Shown: piece by piece, positions 13,149 through 23,457 of the stretch
How the letters are laid out: the number at the start of each line of letters is the position of its first letter
How positions within the stretch are numbered: the stretch's first letter is position 1
Origin: Phragmites australis
Lineage: Eukaryota > Streptophyta > Magnoliopsida > Poales > Poaceae
Assembly (NCBI RefSeq): GCF_958298935.1
Contig: NC_084940.1
Location: forward strand, 9,082,001-9,146,000
Reading direction: 5' to 3'
DNA: 64,000 nt
Notes under the pieces: generated by a model
Seen by the model: the letters and a program-made list of their open reading frames with translations, nothing else
What the model was told of the DNA's origin: nothing
The model's database searches: none
Made by a program: the position numbers and the translations under genes

Positions 13149-13289
13149 TTGCGGACGAGCCTTGACTCGGTGGCAAAACAAGGTGGGAGGGAGCCGGTGG
13201 GGGGTTCGAGCCCCCCGAACCGTATATTTTTCCATAGAAGCCTCCAAAGAAGACTGGGTATTGAGGGGTCCTGATTAAAAAAATTAAAA
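13149..13289 (+). mobile_element. tRNA-derived SINE, 141 bp, with 15-bp target duplication
   Basis: The element is flanked by perfect copies of AATTAACAATTAAAA (13134-13148 and 13290-13304). It contains an A-box-like TGACTCGGTGG near 13164 and a B box GGTTCGAGCC at 13203-13212, the internal RNA polymerase III promoter of tRNAs, then a tRNA-unrelated body and an A-rich tail. It encodes no protein and would have been mobilised by a LINE. It lies inside the gene-fragment region, just after the AAA ATPase fragment. Confidence 0.85.
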
Positions 13290-13304
13290 AATTAACAATT
13301 AAAA

Positions 13305-14100
13305 CTTCATATATAGATTATGTAAACAACATTACTTTAAACAAGAGAAGGTACTAGTTCAACAGAAATAATGGAACACAATGCCTGTAAGTGATGGTGA
13401 TTTCGCTTGCCCTCCCTTTTTTTTTTTTTTTGCTGCTGAGAATACTATTGCTCCAGATAAAAATACAGTGCACACACATCATTGTATACTACAAAATAGA
13501 AATCATGAGATGCCTGAGAACAAACTTGATACCCTCATGCGCAAGAGGCTTTTGTAGCAAACTGGCAACACAACAAGCAAACTGCTCCTGCATTTCTGGT
13601 GTTTAGGTGTTTTACATCTCTTTTGCAGTCATCTCCACCATTATTTATTCATTTATCACTTGCATGGATCTACACTATCTATTTATTATGCCCTCAAATG
13701 ACATTATGTAAAATGTGGTTGAATAGACCAGACAAGAGAATTTCAAATGAACAGATGTAAAGTGCGGTTGAACAGACTGAACAAATTAGTTTCTAAATTG
13801 AAATCCCTGAAACTTATGTGTTTGCATTGGAACATCCTTTTTCTCAAGTCAAGTGGAATGAGAACGTTGAGTATATATATGTATTTATGTCCATCTTTCA
13901 TTACAATATCATGCAAAGGATCTTAACTAAATGACAAAGTAATGTCCAGTAATGAAATAGAAAAATAACATATCCTGTACTTCCATGGTTAATCTTCTGT
14001 TGCATGTTTTTCATGATGTTTCTTTTGCTTCTCGACAGAATTTCCTTCTTAATTTATGTTAATTTTGCATGTACGCTTCTTTCTCACATTTTCATATTTT
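13305..14100. other. AT-rich stretch without recognised gene
   Basis: It holds a poly-T run near 13420 and short open frames with no recognisable motif. It may be intron or spacer between captured gene fragments. Confidence 0.4.
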
Positions 14101-14104
14101 TCAA

Positions 14105-15525
14105 GCTAGCAAATGTATGGAGGCACACTTACAAAGGTGACGCATGGCGACCCTACATAAACAATGGGACAAACGGTATGCCATTTTCTGGGACTTTCTT
14201 TTCTATTTTTCTTGAGTAAATAATATACATCAGATGTGCACATTTAATGTATTTGTGATTTCTAGCATTGCTTGTTTTTCCTTCTAATGCCTTTGATGTA
14301 TTTCCAATGAATTTGTTCCTTCTCTGATATGTTACGGTGATCCATACTATCTATAGGCAGGAGGTAATATAAATTTAATCTGACCGTTCACGTGATTGGA
14401 CATTTCTGTAATTGCGACAGTGATGTTAATATTTACCCACTATACCATTGAAAAGCACTACAATCTTTTTTTTATACCTAATCCCCAAATAATCGTTCAA
14501 CCAAATAATCAGCATTCAAGCCAGTCTAAACATTAAACCTATGAATTTGCACGATATAACTAACATGCTATTTCTTTTTTTCCAAAAATACCCTTATACT
14601 ATATATACTCCTCTCATATACTACTCATACTATCTCTAAATAATAGGTAATATTCTAATCAATCTAGACCATCCGATTCAAAAAATAGATGGCTCAAGTT
14701 ACTCCGAGACCATCGTAATTTTTTTCAATAATAAACCCCTGAACATATTCTGATTGTGGGGAAAAGACTTCCTTTCTTGTATTTTATCATGCCAAAAGTT
14801 ATTTGACGACGTCTAACATTTTTTTTTCACATATGGTCTGGTGGATTCGTCGCTCGTAGTTTAATTGTTAATTTGCTATTATAGAACCGCGAACTTGCAA
14901 GCACAAGATGTATTACTGCTTATTATTGCTCTGCTGTAGTGAGTTCCTCATAAAACTCACAAGCAGCCCATGACCTAATATGCTTTATTATATGATTGAC
15001 AAGTTCTTATCGATCGTTAACTGATCATCTGCTTGATATAAGAATCCTTCTTCTTCATTCTTGATTTGTGTACAGTTTGTTTTTAATGTACCGCACTTAC
15101 CAAGTTCACACTTGGAAGAACTCGTACATATTACTACCACAAGTTTTTTTTAAATACAGAGGCCTAGAAAGTAGTCAAAACATATTAATTTTGACTTCAA
15201 ATATTTGTAGAATATGTTATTTGGATATATGAAATTGATATGGGTGAATCTGTCATAAAATTTACTCTCATAAATCACACTTTTATAATCTTTTCAGGAT
15301 ATACGAAAATTTAGCAGTAATGAATGTGCCATCATGGCCTATGTAAAAGCAAAAATATCACTTTTTGTTTGTGACTGGAGGGAGTTGCGTTTAGAGGACT
15401 TTCATATTTGAACATACCCCTTGTATCTCCCTAATTATTTTTCATTACTTCTGTTAGGTTTGCCTGAATCAAATGGCTACATATATGTTGAGGCAAATGG
15501 CGGTTTAAATCAACAAAGGCCGTCG
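14105..15525 (+). pseudogene. O-fucosyltransferase family fragment, two exons
   Basis: Exon-like block 1 (about 14107-14175) reads ANVWRHTYKGDAWRPYINNG and ends at a GT donor. Block 2 (15458-15525) follows TTAG and reads GLPESNGYIYVEANGGLNQQ then RPS, ending at a GT donor. The splice phases of the two blocks are compatible. The W-x-P...SNGYI-x-VxANGGLNQQR layout is the conserved N-terminal part of plant GDP-fucose O-fucosyltransferase-like proteins, Golgi glycosyltransferases. The following conserved exon (usually ICNAVAVA...) is not present, so this is a fragment. The intron is 1.28 kb. Confidence 0.65.
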
Positions 15526-16011
15526 GTAGTTGCCTTTCCTCAGTGATTCCTTATTGCTCATGATAGTTTACATATGTTATATTCATAATTAGTTACTCAC
15601 CCATGCATCTCTTTCTTTTGTTTTTCTGTTTTTCAGAACATTTGATAACTGTTAACTATTCAAAGTGCAGATTCAAGGAATTGTTCAACATATATTCCCC
15701 TCTCCAGGCTTTCACTATAAATACAGGTCAACTGGGTTTGTGAGCTTCATACACTTCCAAGCCTTCAGGTGTTTGTGCACATTTTTATTGCAATGAATGT
15801 TGGGAAGGTCTCTCCCTCTCTGCCTGCATGGTTTAGGTGCTTGTGCACAACATACATATTGCAGCATAATTTCATGTTTTACCTTGGCTACCCGCAAACT
15901 TGTTTTGTTATCAATTGATAGTGAGGACTTATGAGAATGAGTTTGGGTTATTGCACATGTTCCTATATTGTACACATGGTAGAATGATTTTGTGGCAGAA
16001 AATGTCTAGTT

Positions 16012-18685
16012 TTGTCCACCATTTTTGCGTCACCATCTGCAGCAACTGCCACTGGTGCTCGTCATCACCATGATGCAGTGAAGCAGCTAAGGATAAAGGT
16101 AGTGCAGCCACAGCAGCAGCTGCACGGTGGCTGCTGGCAAGGCAGAGGCAATGGTAGGGGCAGCGCGGTTTTGGCGAGGGCCAGGCCTGGGCCGCTGACA
16201 GAGATAGAGCCGGACCTGCATGAGGACCCCATCCACCGGTGGCGCACCAACGGCGTCAGCTGGTCTGTCCACTGTCTCCTCCTTCATTTGCTTTAGAATC
16301 TTTGTGATTTCATATGTGTTTGGAGCACAGAAGCAATTTTTTGCTTGGTTTCTTGACGAGTTGTCTGAGCTCTGAAGAAAACATGGATAACACTGGAGAG
16401 AAACTATGTTGCAGGAGGACTTTGAGTATGGAGCGTATGATGGACAGCACACCTACCACGAAAGCCAAGGTCTAATCTTGAAAACTCCCTTATCATAATA
16501 TCCTTCAGCTGATATCCTTAAAAAATCATTGAGATATAGATGCACTGATTATTATGTTATGTGGTGAAAAAAATCCTGCAAATACTGAAGACAAGAAGAG
16601 CTTCTGGGAGGACGTCTCCGAGTGGTACCACGAAGCTGAGCCTCCTCAGGGCTTCCAAGGTACAAAAACTCATGGTACTATTCAGTTTACTGTCGTGAAA
16701 CAGTACACGGCTCCTTAAATCCTTTTGCTTCACTGTGAGATACTAGAAATCACAAGTGAATTTTTGTTCTTGATAATTAAAACAACCAATAGAAAGGGAT
16801 TCCCCTACTGGAGTCCTTAAAAAAATTGTTCTTGAAACAAGCTTCGCTCATTTGCATTGATGGCAATCTCTTGCAACACTCATCTCCTGGGCATTTCCTC
16901 CAGCAATCATCCTTGGCATGGCTTTCAATGTACCGGTATGGATGGAATTGTTCTCTTAGTCCGTGGGAATTATCCTGATTTTATATGAGAACCCAACTAT
17001 TTCCTTTGAAATTTCTGCGTTCGAAACATGAACCTAAACTTTTCACCCTACTTTCATGCAACATCTATCTGAGTCCACTGATTGGAGATGTGTCTACTGT
17101 TGTATAATATGCGATAATAAGAGCATGGAGTCCATAATTCCATTCATAAGTATATAAGATATTGATAGCACATCAACAATACACATGATCTTAGTGAAAT
17201 ATGACAGCATGAGTAATACATAAATTGGACAGCAGATATGAAAATTGATTAATAATGCTCTCAGAAATGAAGCAGCAATTGGCCCCAGAACTTTAAATGT
17301 TCTGCTCCCAAATTGTTCCACAATAAGCATCATGAATAGAGCAAAAAATTTAGAGTACCCCAATAGCAGATAGAGTCTAATCTAGCTCTCAAATTTCTAG
17401 TTCATCATACTGAAAAAGGACTGTACAGATCAAAAGGGTTCTCAGTATTTCTCAAAGCTAGCAGACTACTACCGCACAACAGAAAAGCATTAACCAGCTA
17501 TCAAAAGACAATACTCCACTACTAGCTCATCAAGAATCAATACCAGAGAGAATTACAGAACTGAGAACATAAGAGCACACATACAGGGATCACACAGATA
17601 TGATGTGCACTTGAATACAAGACCAACAGATAACTTGGGGTACAGGAACAGAGTGTCAACCACTCAAAATAACCTCCAGGTAAAGGCCTTGAATCACAGA
17701 GCTAGATTTATCTCATATCACAGCTATAGAACTCAGAAATTTGCTCTATATCTACACATTTCATCATCATTGAGCAACTAAGCATGCACATCTGAGCTGT
17801 CCAATTTAACCGAGAAAGAGAGAGGAGATTTGGTATACTCACAGTGCTATGCACTCAAACAGATCAATCAGAGAGGCAAGGCACGGCTTAAATGCCGCTG
17901 TCCCAGAAATCCAACCACCCGCCATTGCCGCCGGAGTGAGGAAGAAGGAGATACAGTACCTCAACCGCACAGCCACCGCAGTGCGGGCGAGCCTCAGCTT
18001 TGTAGCACCGAACAACACCAGGAGCAGATGCTCCTCCACTCAATCCCCCAAATACCGAAGCACAAACTCCAGAGAGAAGAGCTCTGGTTCCAGATCAGGA
18101 AATCAAGCCAAATCAGAGAGATTAGAGAGGAAAACCAGTGGAGAATACTCCAGTCCCTTCTGAGTTCCACCAAGGGGATGCTGACCTTCAAGTAGGCACG
18201 AAGACGGCGCCCTCCAGTCTCCCGAGCCCGAAGGATCCGGAGACGGTTGCGCCGTCGCCCAGCCACCAGCTCCCAGCATCTTCACCAGCTGAATGAATCC
18301 CGTGCCCAAACCCTAGTGCCTGCTGAGTCCTTGAGCACGTCAAGAATGGGCCCGGGCCACAAAGAGGAGAAAGGCCAACCGGTCCAAAACAGAAGAAGCC
18401 CACGAAAACATTAAAGTTTTCATTTTTCTCAACATCTACTTGTGCCACTAGGGGGAGTATCTCTACATTGGGGCAGCTCTGTTCATTGTTGTGTTCTGCA
18501 TCATCGAGATGGACAAGCCAGACAAGCCCCACAACTTTGAGCCGGAGATCTACATGATGGAGAGATCGGCTCGCGACAAGCTCATCGCCGACTACAACTC
18601 GATGGACATCTGGGACTTCAACGATAAATACGGCGAGCTCGGGGACCTAACCGTCAACAGCAGGGAAGATATTGTGAAATCGTAG
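16012..18685 (+). pseudogene. PnsB5: Chloroplast NDH complex subunit PnsB5 (NDH18)-like, disabled
   Basis: Five exons can be traced: 16012-16254 or 16262, 16415-16469, 16591-16659, 16877-16935 and 18452-18685. They read in order a transit-peptide-like start, EIEPDLHEDPIHRWRTNG, EDFEYGAYDGQHTYHESQ, KKSFWEDVSEWYHEAEPP, LISWAFPPAIILGMAFNVP, then GEYLYIGAALFIVVFCIIEM and a hydrophilic tail. Two hydrophobic segments fit the membrane subunit PnsB5 of the photosynthetic NDH complex. Defects: the expected start is TTG, with no in-frame ATG; the acceptor before exon 4 is AA (16875-16876) instead of AG; exon 1 joins in frame only with a donor that drops two residues. Intron 4 holds a solo LTR. The family name is from memory of conserved blocks. 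Confidence 0.6.
17098..18434 (-). mobile_element. Solo LTR, 1337 bp, inside intron 4 of the PnsB5-like gene
   Basis: The ends are TGTTG and CAACA, and the segment is flanked by a perfect 5-bp duplication TCTAC (17093-17097 and 18435-18439). No gag or pol coding lies within, so this is a single LTR left after recombination. On the minus strand it starts TGTTGAGAAAAATG, which looks like a Copia LTR start; orientation and superfamily are inferred. Open frames inside (17830-18195 and overlaps) are LTR sequence, not genes. Confidence 0.8.
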
Positions 18686-19058
18686 ATGGCCATTCAGAAA
18701 TGGGGGTGACATTGGCAAGGTGCAGTTGCATACCAGTTCAGATGGTATCTATGGCAGAAACCTCTCCACAGAAAAAGAAGCGAGCATGGCATAGCTGCTA
18801 GGAAAAGCTCTTGAACTAAAGAAGTTGGAACGAGATGAATAACAATGTATGTATTTTCTATGCCTGAGGTTCTCAGCCTTGTAAAACTGGAGATCCTAAA
18901 AATCTGTTTTATCCTCATATAATTCATTGTCAGGCTAGTGATGTTCTGCCCATAATGCATTTAGTAGCCTTTTCTTTTTTGTTAATACAAGTATATGGAA
19001 GAATCTATTGAAACTGTATACCGGTTACTGTTAGTGTGCTCTTTTGTGCCATTTTTTT

Positions 19059-19061
<3 letters not shown>

Positions 19062-19108
<47 letters not shown>
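19062..19108. repeat. (CT)n microsatellite
   Basis: About 23 uninterrupted CT units between the PnsB5-like tail and the NSF fragment. Confidence 0.95.
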
Positions 19109-19114
<6 letters not shown>

Positions 19115-19201
19115 GGTACTTGCTTTTCTAGTTATCTTGTTTGCTTTTTGTGTGATTTCAAATAATATATTGAGTTTGTGTGTCTTGTTGTAAAAATACA
19201 G

Positions 19202-20183
19202 GTTTTTGAGGATGCATACAAATCTCAGTTCAGCACCATAATTCTTGATGATATCGAAAGGTACTTGAGCCCTCAATTCTAAAAAAAGCTTTGCTGACAT
19301 GCAGCATTTGTACATCCCATTTTGCTTCAAGTGTATTTTGGTACTCTTGTATGATCTTGTAGGTTACTGGAGTATGTAGCCATTGGATCACATTTTTCAA
19401 ACTAGATCTCACAAACTCTTTTGGTCCTCCTCAAGAGGATTCCTCCTAAGGTTTGCATATTCGCACTTCTTCTTTAGTATTATCCTTGAGCGCCACACAT
19501 AGTTGTTGTTTAACTGCTTACATGTCGAACTCGGACATTGATGCCAGACAATTACCTGCTCCTCTTTTTTCCTTTTTATGAAAAGAAGACCAAAGCCCCT
19601 TTTCGTAACTATTTCATTTGACTTGTGTATCTCTTTATGTTTTGCAGGGAAAAAACTTGCTTGTAATTGGAACAAGTGAGGTAGGCTTTCTAGAATCCAT
19701 TAGAATGTGTGATGTGTTCTCCGTGACCTACCATGTCCCCAAACTGAAAAAGGAGGATGCAAAAATGGTGAGAAAATACCATACCGGATTTGTTCTCTTG
19801 AGTAGTTGAAATGATACATACTGCATTTGCGAGATATGGTAGCAGTAGGCATTTGGTTTGTTCACCAAATCTGGTTTCTCTACAGGTGTTGGCTGCATCA
19901 TCTTGATGTGTTTGATGAAGGAGATCTTGATGCGGCAGCAGAAGCACTTGATGATGTGATCTTCTTTCTAGCATTCTTACTATCTGTTCAAACAGAAACC
20001 TTGAATGATATAATCCTTACAATACTATTGATGCTGCAGATGCCAATCAAGAAATTGTACACGCTTGTCGAGATGGCTGCACAGGGGCCAACCGGAGGAA
20101 GTGCAGAAGCAATCTATGCCGGAGAGGAGAAAATAGATATCAACCATTTGTTTAGCATCTTGAGTGATATCATCCGCTATTAA
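19202..20183 (+). pseudogene. NSF: NSF (vesicle-fusing ATPase) 3' fragment, five exons, disabled
   Basis: Exons 19202-19260, 19363-19450, 19648-19767, 19886-19955 and 20040-20183 have proper AG/GT borders. They read VFEDAYKSQFSTIILDDIER (Walker B of the second ATPase domain), [49 protein letters not shown] and [20 protein letters not shown] to the usual C-terminal SDIIRY. This is the end of plant NSF, which dissociates SNARE complexes. Exon 2 has a TAG stop (19403-19405), exon 3 lacks one residue of the usual TT pair, and exon 4 has a 4-base insertion (19892-19895). The N domain, first ATPase domain and Walker A are absent. Retained introns exclude a processed copy. Confidence 0.85.
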
Positions 20184-20439
20184 GCGTGCTTAGAGCCGAG
20201 GTGGACCGTAGGTGTCCGGTAGGAAATTGCTTTACTTAATCACCCCTTTTATCATCTTCACAGGGTAGTGATTTGATGGGTTGTGTTTATTTGATGTGCC
20301 TAGAACTAGAAGAGATATTACCGTCACGCTGATGCCATTTTTGTATCGTATGCCGATATTTATACAGTTCATATGGAACCTTATCCACATATGCAATTAT
20401 CCACGACATAAATTATTTGGATGTATTTTCGTCGTGCTA

Positions 20440-20830
20440 TTTATATTCGGGTGGGATGATTACACTTTTTGTTTTTTTATATGTTTGTTCTGATGGTATG
20501 GTTATATTTTTTTTTATATAGTGTGTAAGTGTTCCGGTTTTATATGTGGTTGTCCTGATGAGATGATCACACTTTTGCTTTTGTTTTTTTATGTGGAAGT
20601 GTTCTATTTTTTAATGTGCATGTTTCAATGGGATAACTATACTTTTTGGGTTTTTAATAATGTGTAAGTGTTTTGATTTTTTATACATTTGTTCGGGTAG
20701 GATGATCATACTTTTTAGTTTTTTAATATTTTAGTTTTTATGTGTTTTCTTTGAGGTAGCCATATTTTTCGGGTTTTTAATGAGTAAATGTTTTAATTTT
20801 TTATATGTTTGTTTCTATAGAATAGTTTTT
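20440..20830 (+). repeat. 68-70-bp degenerate minisatellite
   Basis: Five to six diverged units containing AAGTGTT, a T-rich run ending TATATG, and GATGGGATGATCACACTTTT. Unit starts are seen near 20527, 20597, 20665 and about 20735 and 20785. It lies directly after the NSF fragment and before the next gene fragment. Confidence 0.65.
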
Positions 20831-20865
20831 TTTACGGTTTATTCTGGGCCCGGCGGCGGAGGCGT

Positions 20866-20943
20866 AGGAGCAGTACCTGCGCCTGCCGGAGCTGTCGAGG
20901 CTGTGGAATGCCCGGTGCTTCCCGGAATGGGCGGGCGAGGAGT
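20866..20943 (+). pseudogene. Unidentified C-terminal gene fragment
   Basis: A GC-rich block in an AT-rich setting reads EQYLRLPELSRLWNARCFPE then WAGEE and a stop. The amino-acid composition and codon third-position GC look like real grass coding sequence, but I do not recognise the family. It lies between the minisatellite and the ACC synthase fragment and may be another captured exon end. Confidence 0.3.
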
Positions 20944-21005
20944 AATTACTTTCTGAATAATTAATGTTGTAATTTACCCTAAAAAATTAATTTTTACTTC
21001 TCGAT

Positions 21006-21440
21006 CTAATGCTGTTGTTGCTCTGTTGTTGTTTCCTTGTTCCAGCGGCTCATCCTTGCGAACGCAACATCCAGCGTTGCCAAGATCATATTCGCGAAGC
21101 ACACCCTGAACCAGCCGGGCTCCGAGCAATGGCACGACGAGCCCGGCAAGATGTTGAGCTTCACCTCATGCAGCATCCGGTCCCACAGCCCCAGCTCGCC
21201 GGCGACGGTCGCCTCGCCGAGCAGCCGCCGCATGTCCATCCACACGAACAGCCCCGTATTGCCGCGCAGGCACGGCACGCCGGCGCGGGCCAGCCCGGCC
21301 ACGATGTGGTCGTGCCGCTCCCGGAGGCGCTCGCGGTTGGTGCGAATGTAGGCGTCGGCGAACGCCGCGTCCGAGAGCATGGCGGCGAGCGTCTTCTGCA
21401 TCGGCGACGACACGATGCGGGACGCGATATTCTCATCCTT
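21006..21440 (-). pseudogene. ACS: ACC synthase C-terminal fragment
   Basis: The minus-strand frame reads SSPMQKTLAAMLSD, YIRTNRERLRERHD, GNTGLFVWMDMRRLL, LWDRMLHEVKLNILPGSS and CHCSEPGWFRVCFAN. These are the C-terminal conserved boxes of 1-aminocyclopropane-1-carboxylate synthase, including the substrate-binding Arg in the FRVCFAN box. The enzyme makes the ethylene precursor from S-adenosylmethionine. The PLP-binding Lys box and everything before it are missing, and the C-terminal tail is short and atypical (ending in a polar TTTEQQQH run). The frame ends at 21006. It is one exon piece, not a working gene, and lies opposite to the neighbouring fragments. Confidence 0.85.
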
Positions 21441-23457
21441 TCGTTCACTTTCACTCTACGTTCTCATATTATTTATTTTCTCCCATCTTTAATAACTTTT
21501 TTATAGATATTTTTAAAAGAAAAAAAATCTCAAAACAAAAAGAATAAGAGAATTGCTAGAGCATTGAAGGAAGCGGTCTAAAGAGGAAGTGCACGCACCG
21601 GAGCTCAACAACTCTCCAGTCTCCACGCGAGTCTCCACGCGAAATGACAGTTCTGCAATCAGCCAACGATGTGGAAGATATGTCTGGTGGCAGTAAACAT
21701 CTCTAAATCTCAAAGCACTTAAACAGCACAGATAAGAGGTGTGTCAATACCTCGGTTTGGAGTTGCTTTTTCTTTCTCTTCCAGCTAAGACAGCACGGCT
21801 GACTTCTTCTGAAGATTCCAGCAGGCTGCCTCAGCAAGTCAGCCAATCTCAGTGCACAGTGATCACATGAATAGTGACTAGCTAGTTGCAGCCGTGTGTA
21901 CCTATTATTTTCCACGTTCTTACAAAAGGTTGTTGACCACGGGAATATTGATCCCTTTGGACGGCTGGCTGGCTCGGGCATAGATTAGCAGTACTGTACA
22001 AAAAGGTTTGGCTGCCCCATCGAGCTGCATAGATTACCAGTACTGCATAGGAGATAGGACTCGCTACTGTTTAGCTTGTGATTCAGTACTTCAGCAGCCT
22101 ACGATGTTTTATGTATTGTCGAAAAAGTTAAACTGATTACTGTCGACGATTTACACGAACGTGGGGCACTTGAGCAATTCCCCGTGGAACCTACAATTGC
22201 TCTTAGAAACATACTCTCACAGATAGCATGCTCACATCTATACAACTACCGTCTACCGGCACTTCGTTTTCAACGAGGAATCTCAACACTCGACGGCAAT
22301 GCTAGTACCGGGGACGGAACACTCTGATCGGGACCGTTCGTGGACACACCGTAGGAAGAACACACGTCAACAGATAGTGCTCCCGTCTCCGTGCTTACGT
22401 GAAGACAGTGAGGCCTCGATGGTTTGCAAGGTGAGATTCGTTTTCCTTTCAGAACGTAACGAATAATTGAACTGGCAGTAGTCATGTGTGTGCACTTAGA
22501 TTATGGATGGATGGTTACTACCACACTTCCTAATGTTAAGGGTCTGAAACATCAGAATCCTTCATATGATAGTGTGAACAAGCGCTGGGGAAGAAAAATG
22601 CTGACGGCGAGGTTAGGGGAGGAATGGATTCACTAGGTGTTGAACTTAGAGAGATGTCCGAGGACGTCGTTGATAGACGGTGCGGCAGCCGCGCCGCGAT
22701 GGGGAGGGTGAAGACGAGTGGTTAGCAGGGGAGGGATGAGGGATGCGTGTCCAGTGACATGATGCCGTTAGAGACGGCTAGAGGTGGGTGGGACGGAGGA
22801 ACATGGTGACACGTTTGTTGGAGTCTATTTGTTGGAGAGGGTTCGTCGGGAGGAGGAAGAAACAAGGATGAGTATCGGATATTCATCGGGTGGTCAAGAT
22901 TCGTCGACTAAAAGATGAGGCGTTTTCAGGCGCTTGTGATAGAGCATCTCCCTAACTACTACTCTTGGGAAGCTGACCTTCTGCCTCCCGCACACACATG
23001 CCAAATTTCTTCTTTGCAGTTCCACAGGCAATGTGTCGCCTGCTGCCGTGTGGCGAAGTGGAGTGCTTGAGGCTTGAAGAGACATTGCTAAGGAGAAGAA
23101 GAGAATACACGGAAGTAACTAAGTACGTACGTCGATTCAAAGCACTTCACCGTTTATTAACGGAAGCCATATAATTTTTGTCCGACAGAGATTTATTAAT
23201 AACATGTACAATTAAGTCTTTAATCGCTGCTTGTGCAGCTTAGATCTTATTTGGATGGCCTAAATCTCCCGCCAATTCATGCGGGTGGGCCTCGATGGGA
23301 TGGGGAATCGGAGCATCCAAACAAAGGGGTTTTTTTGTTTGTGGACGATGAAAAATATATCAAACTTTGGCACGCCTGTAACATTTGGCCGATGTTTGGT
23401 TGGATGCTATCTTTTGACATGTCCGAAAAAATTTGGCACGTCAATGCACAGTGGACG
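21441..23457. other. Intergenic stretch without recognised gene
   Basis: No coding motif was recognised on either strand. Near 23240-23330 a short inverted repeat (TTATTTGGATGG against GCATCCAAACAA) looks like a MITE remnant. The stretch 22620-22850 is G-rich but carries no long frame. Confidence 0.5.

Noticed and set aside
13151..13225. Possible tRNA gene (GGTTCGAGCC T-loop)
   Set aside because: No complete cloverleaf or acceptor stem; the B box, A-rich tail and 15-bp target duplication show a SINE.
14350..14720. Possible MITE with GGTAATAT / AGTTACTC ends
   Set aside because: The pairing of the ends is poor and no target duplication is visible.
17830..18309. Overlapping open frames of 66-121 codons on both strands
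   Set aside because: They lie inside a solo LTR with a perfect target duplication and have no domain.
21513..21720. Helitron 3' end near GCTAG
   Set aside because: No GC-rich hairpin precedes the CTAG.
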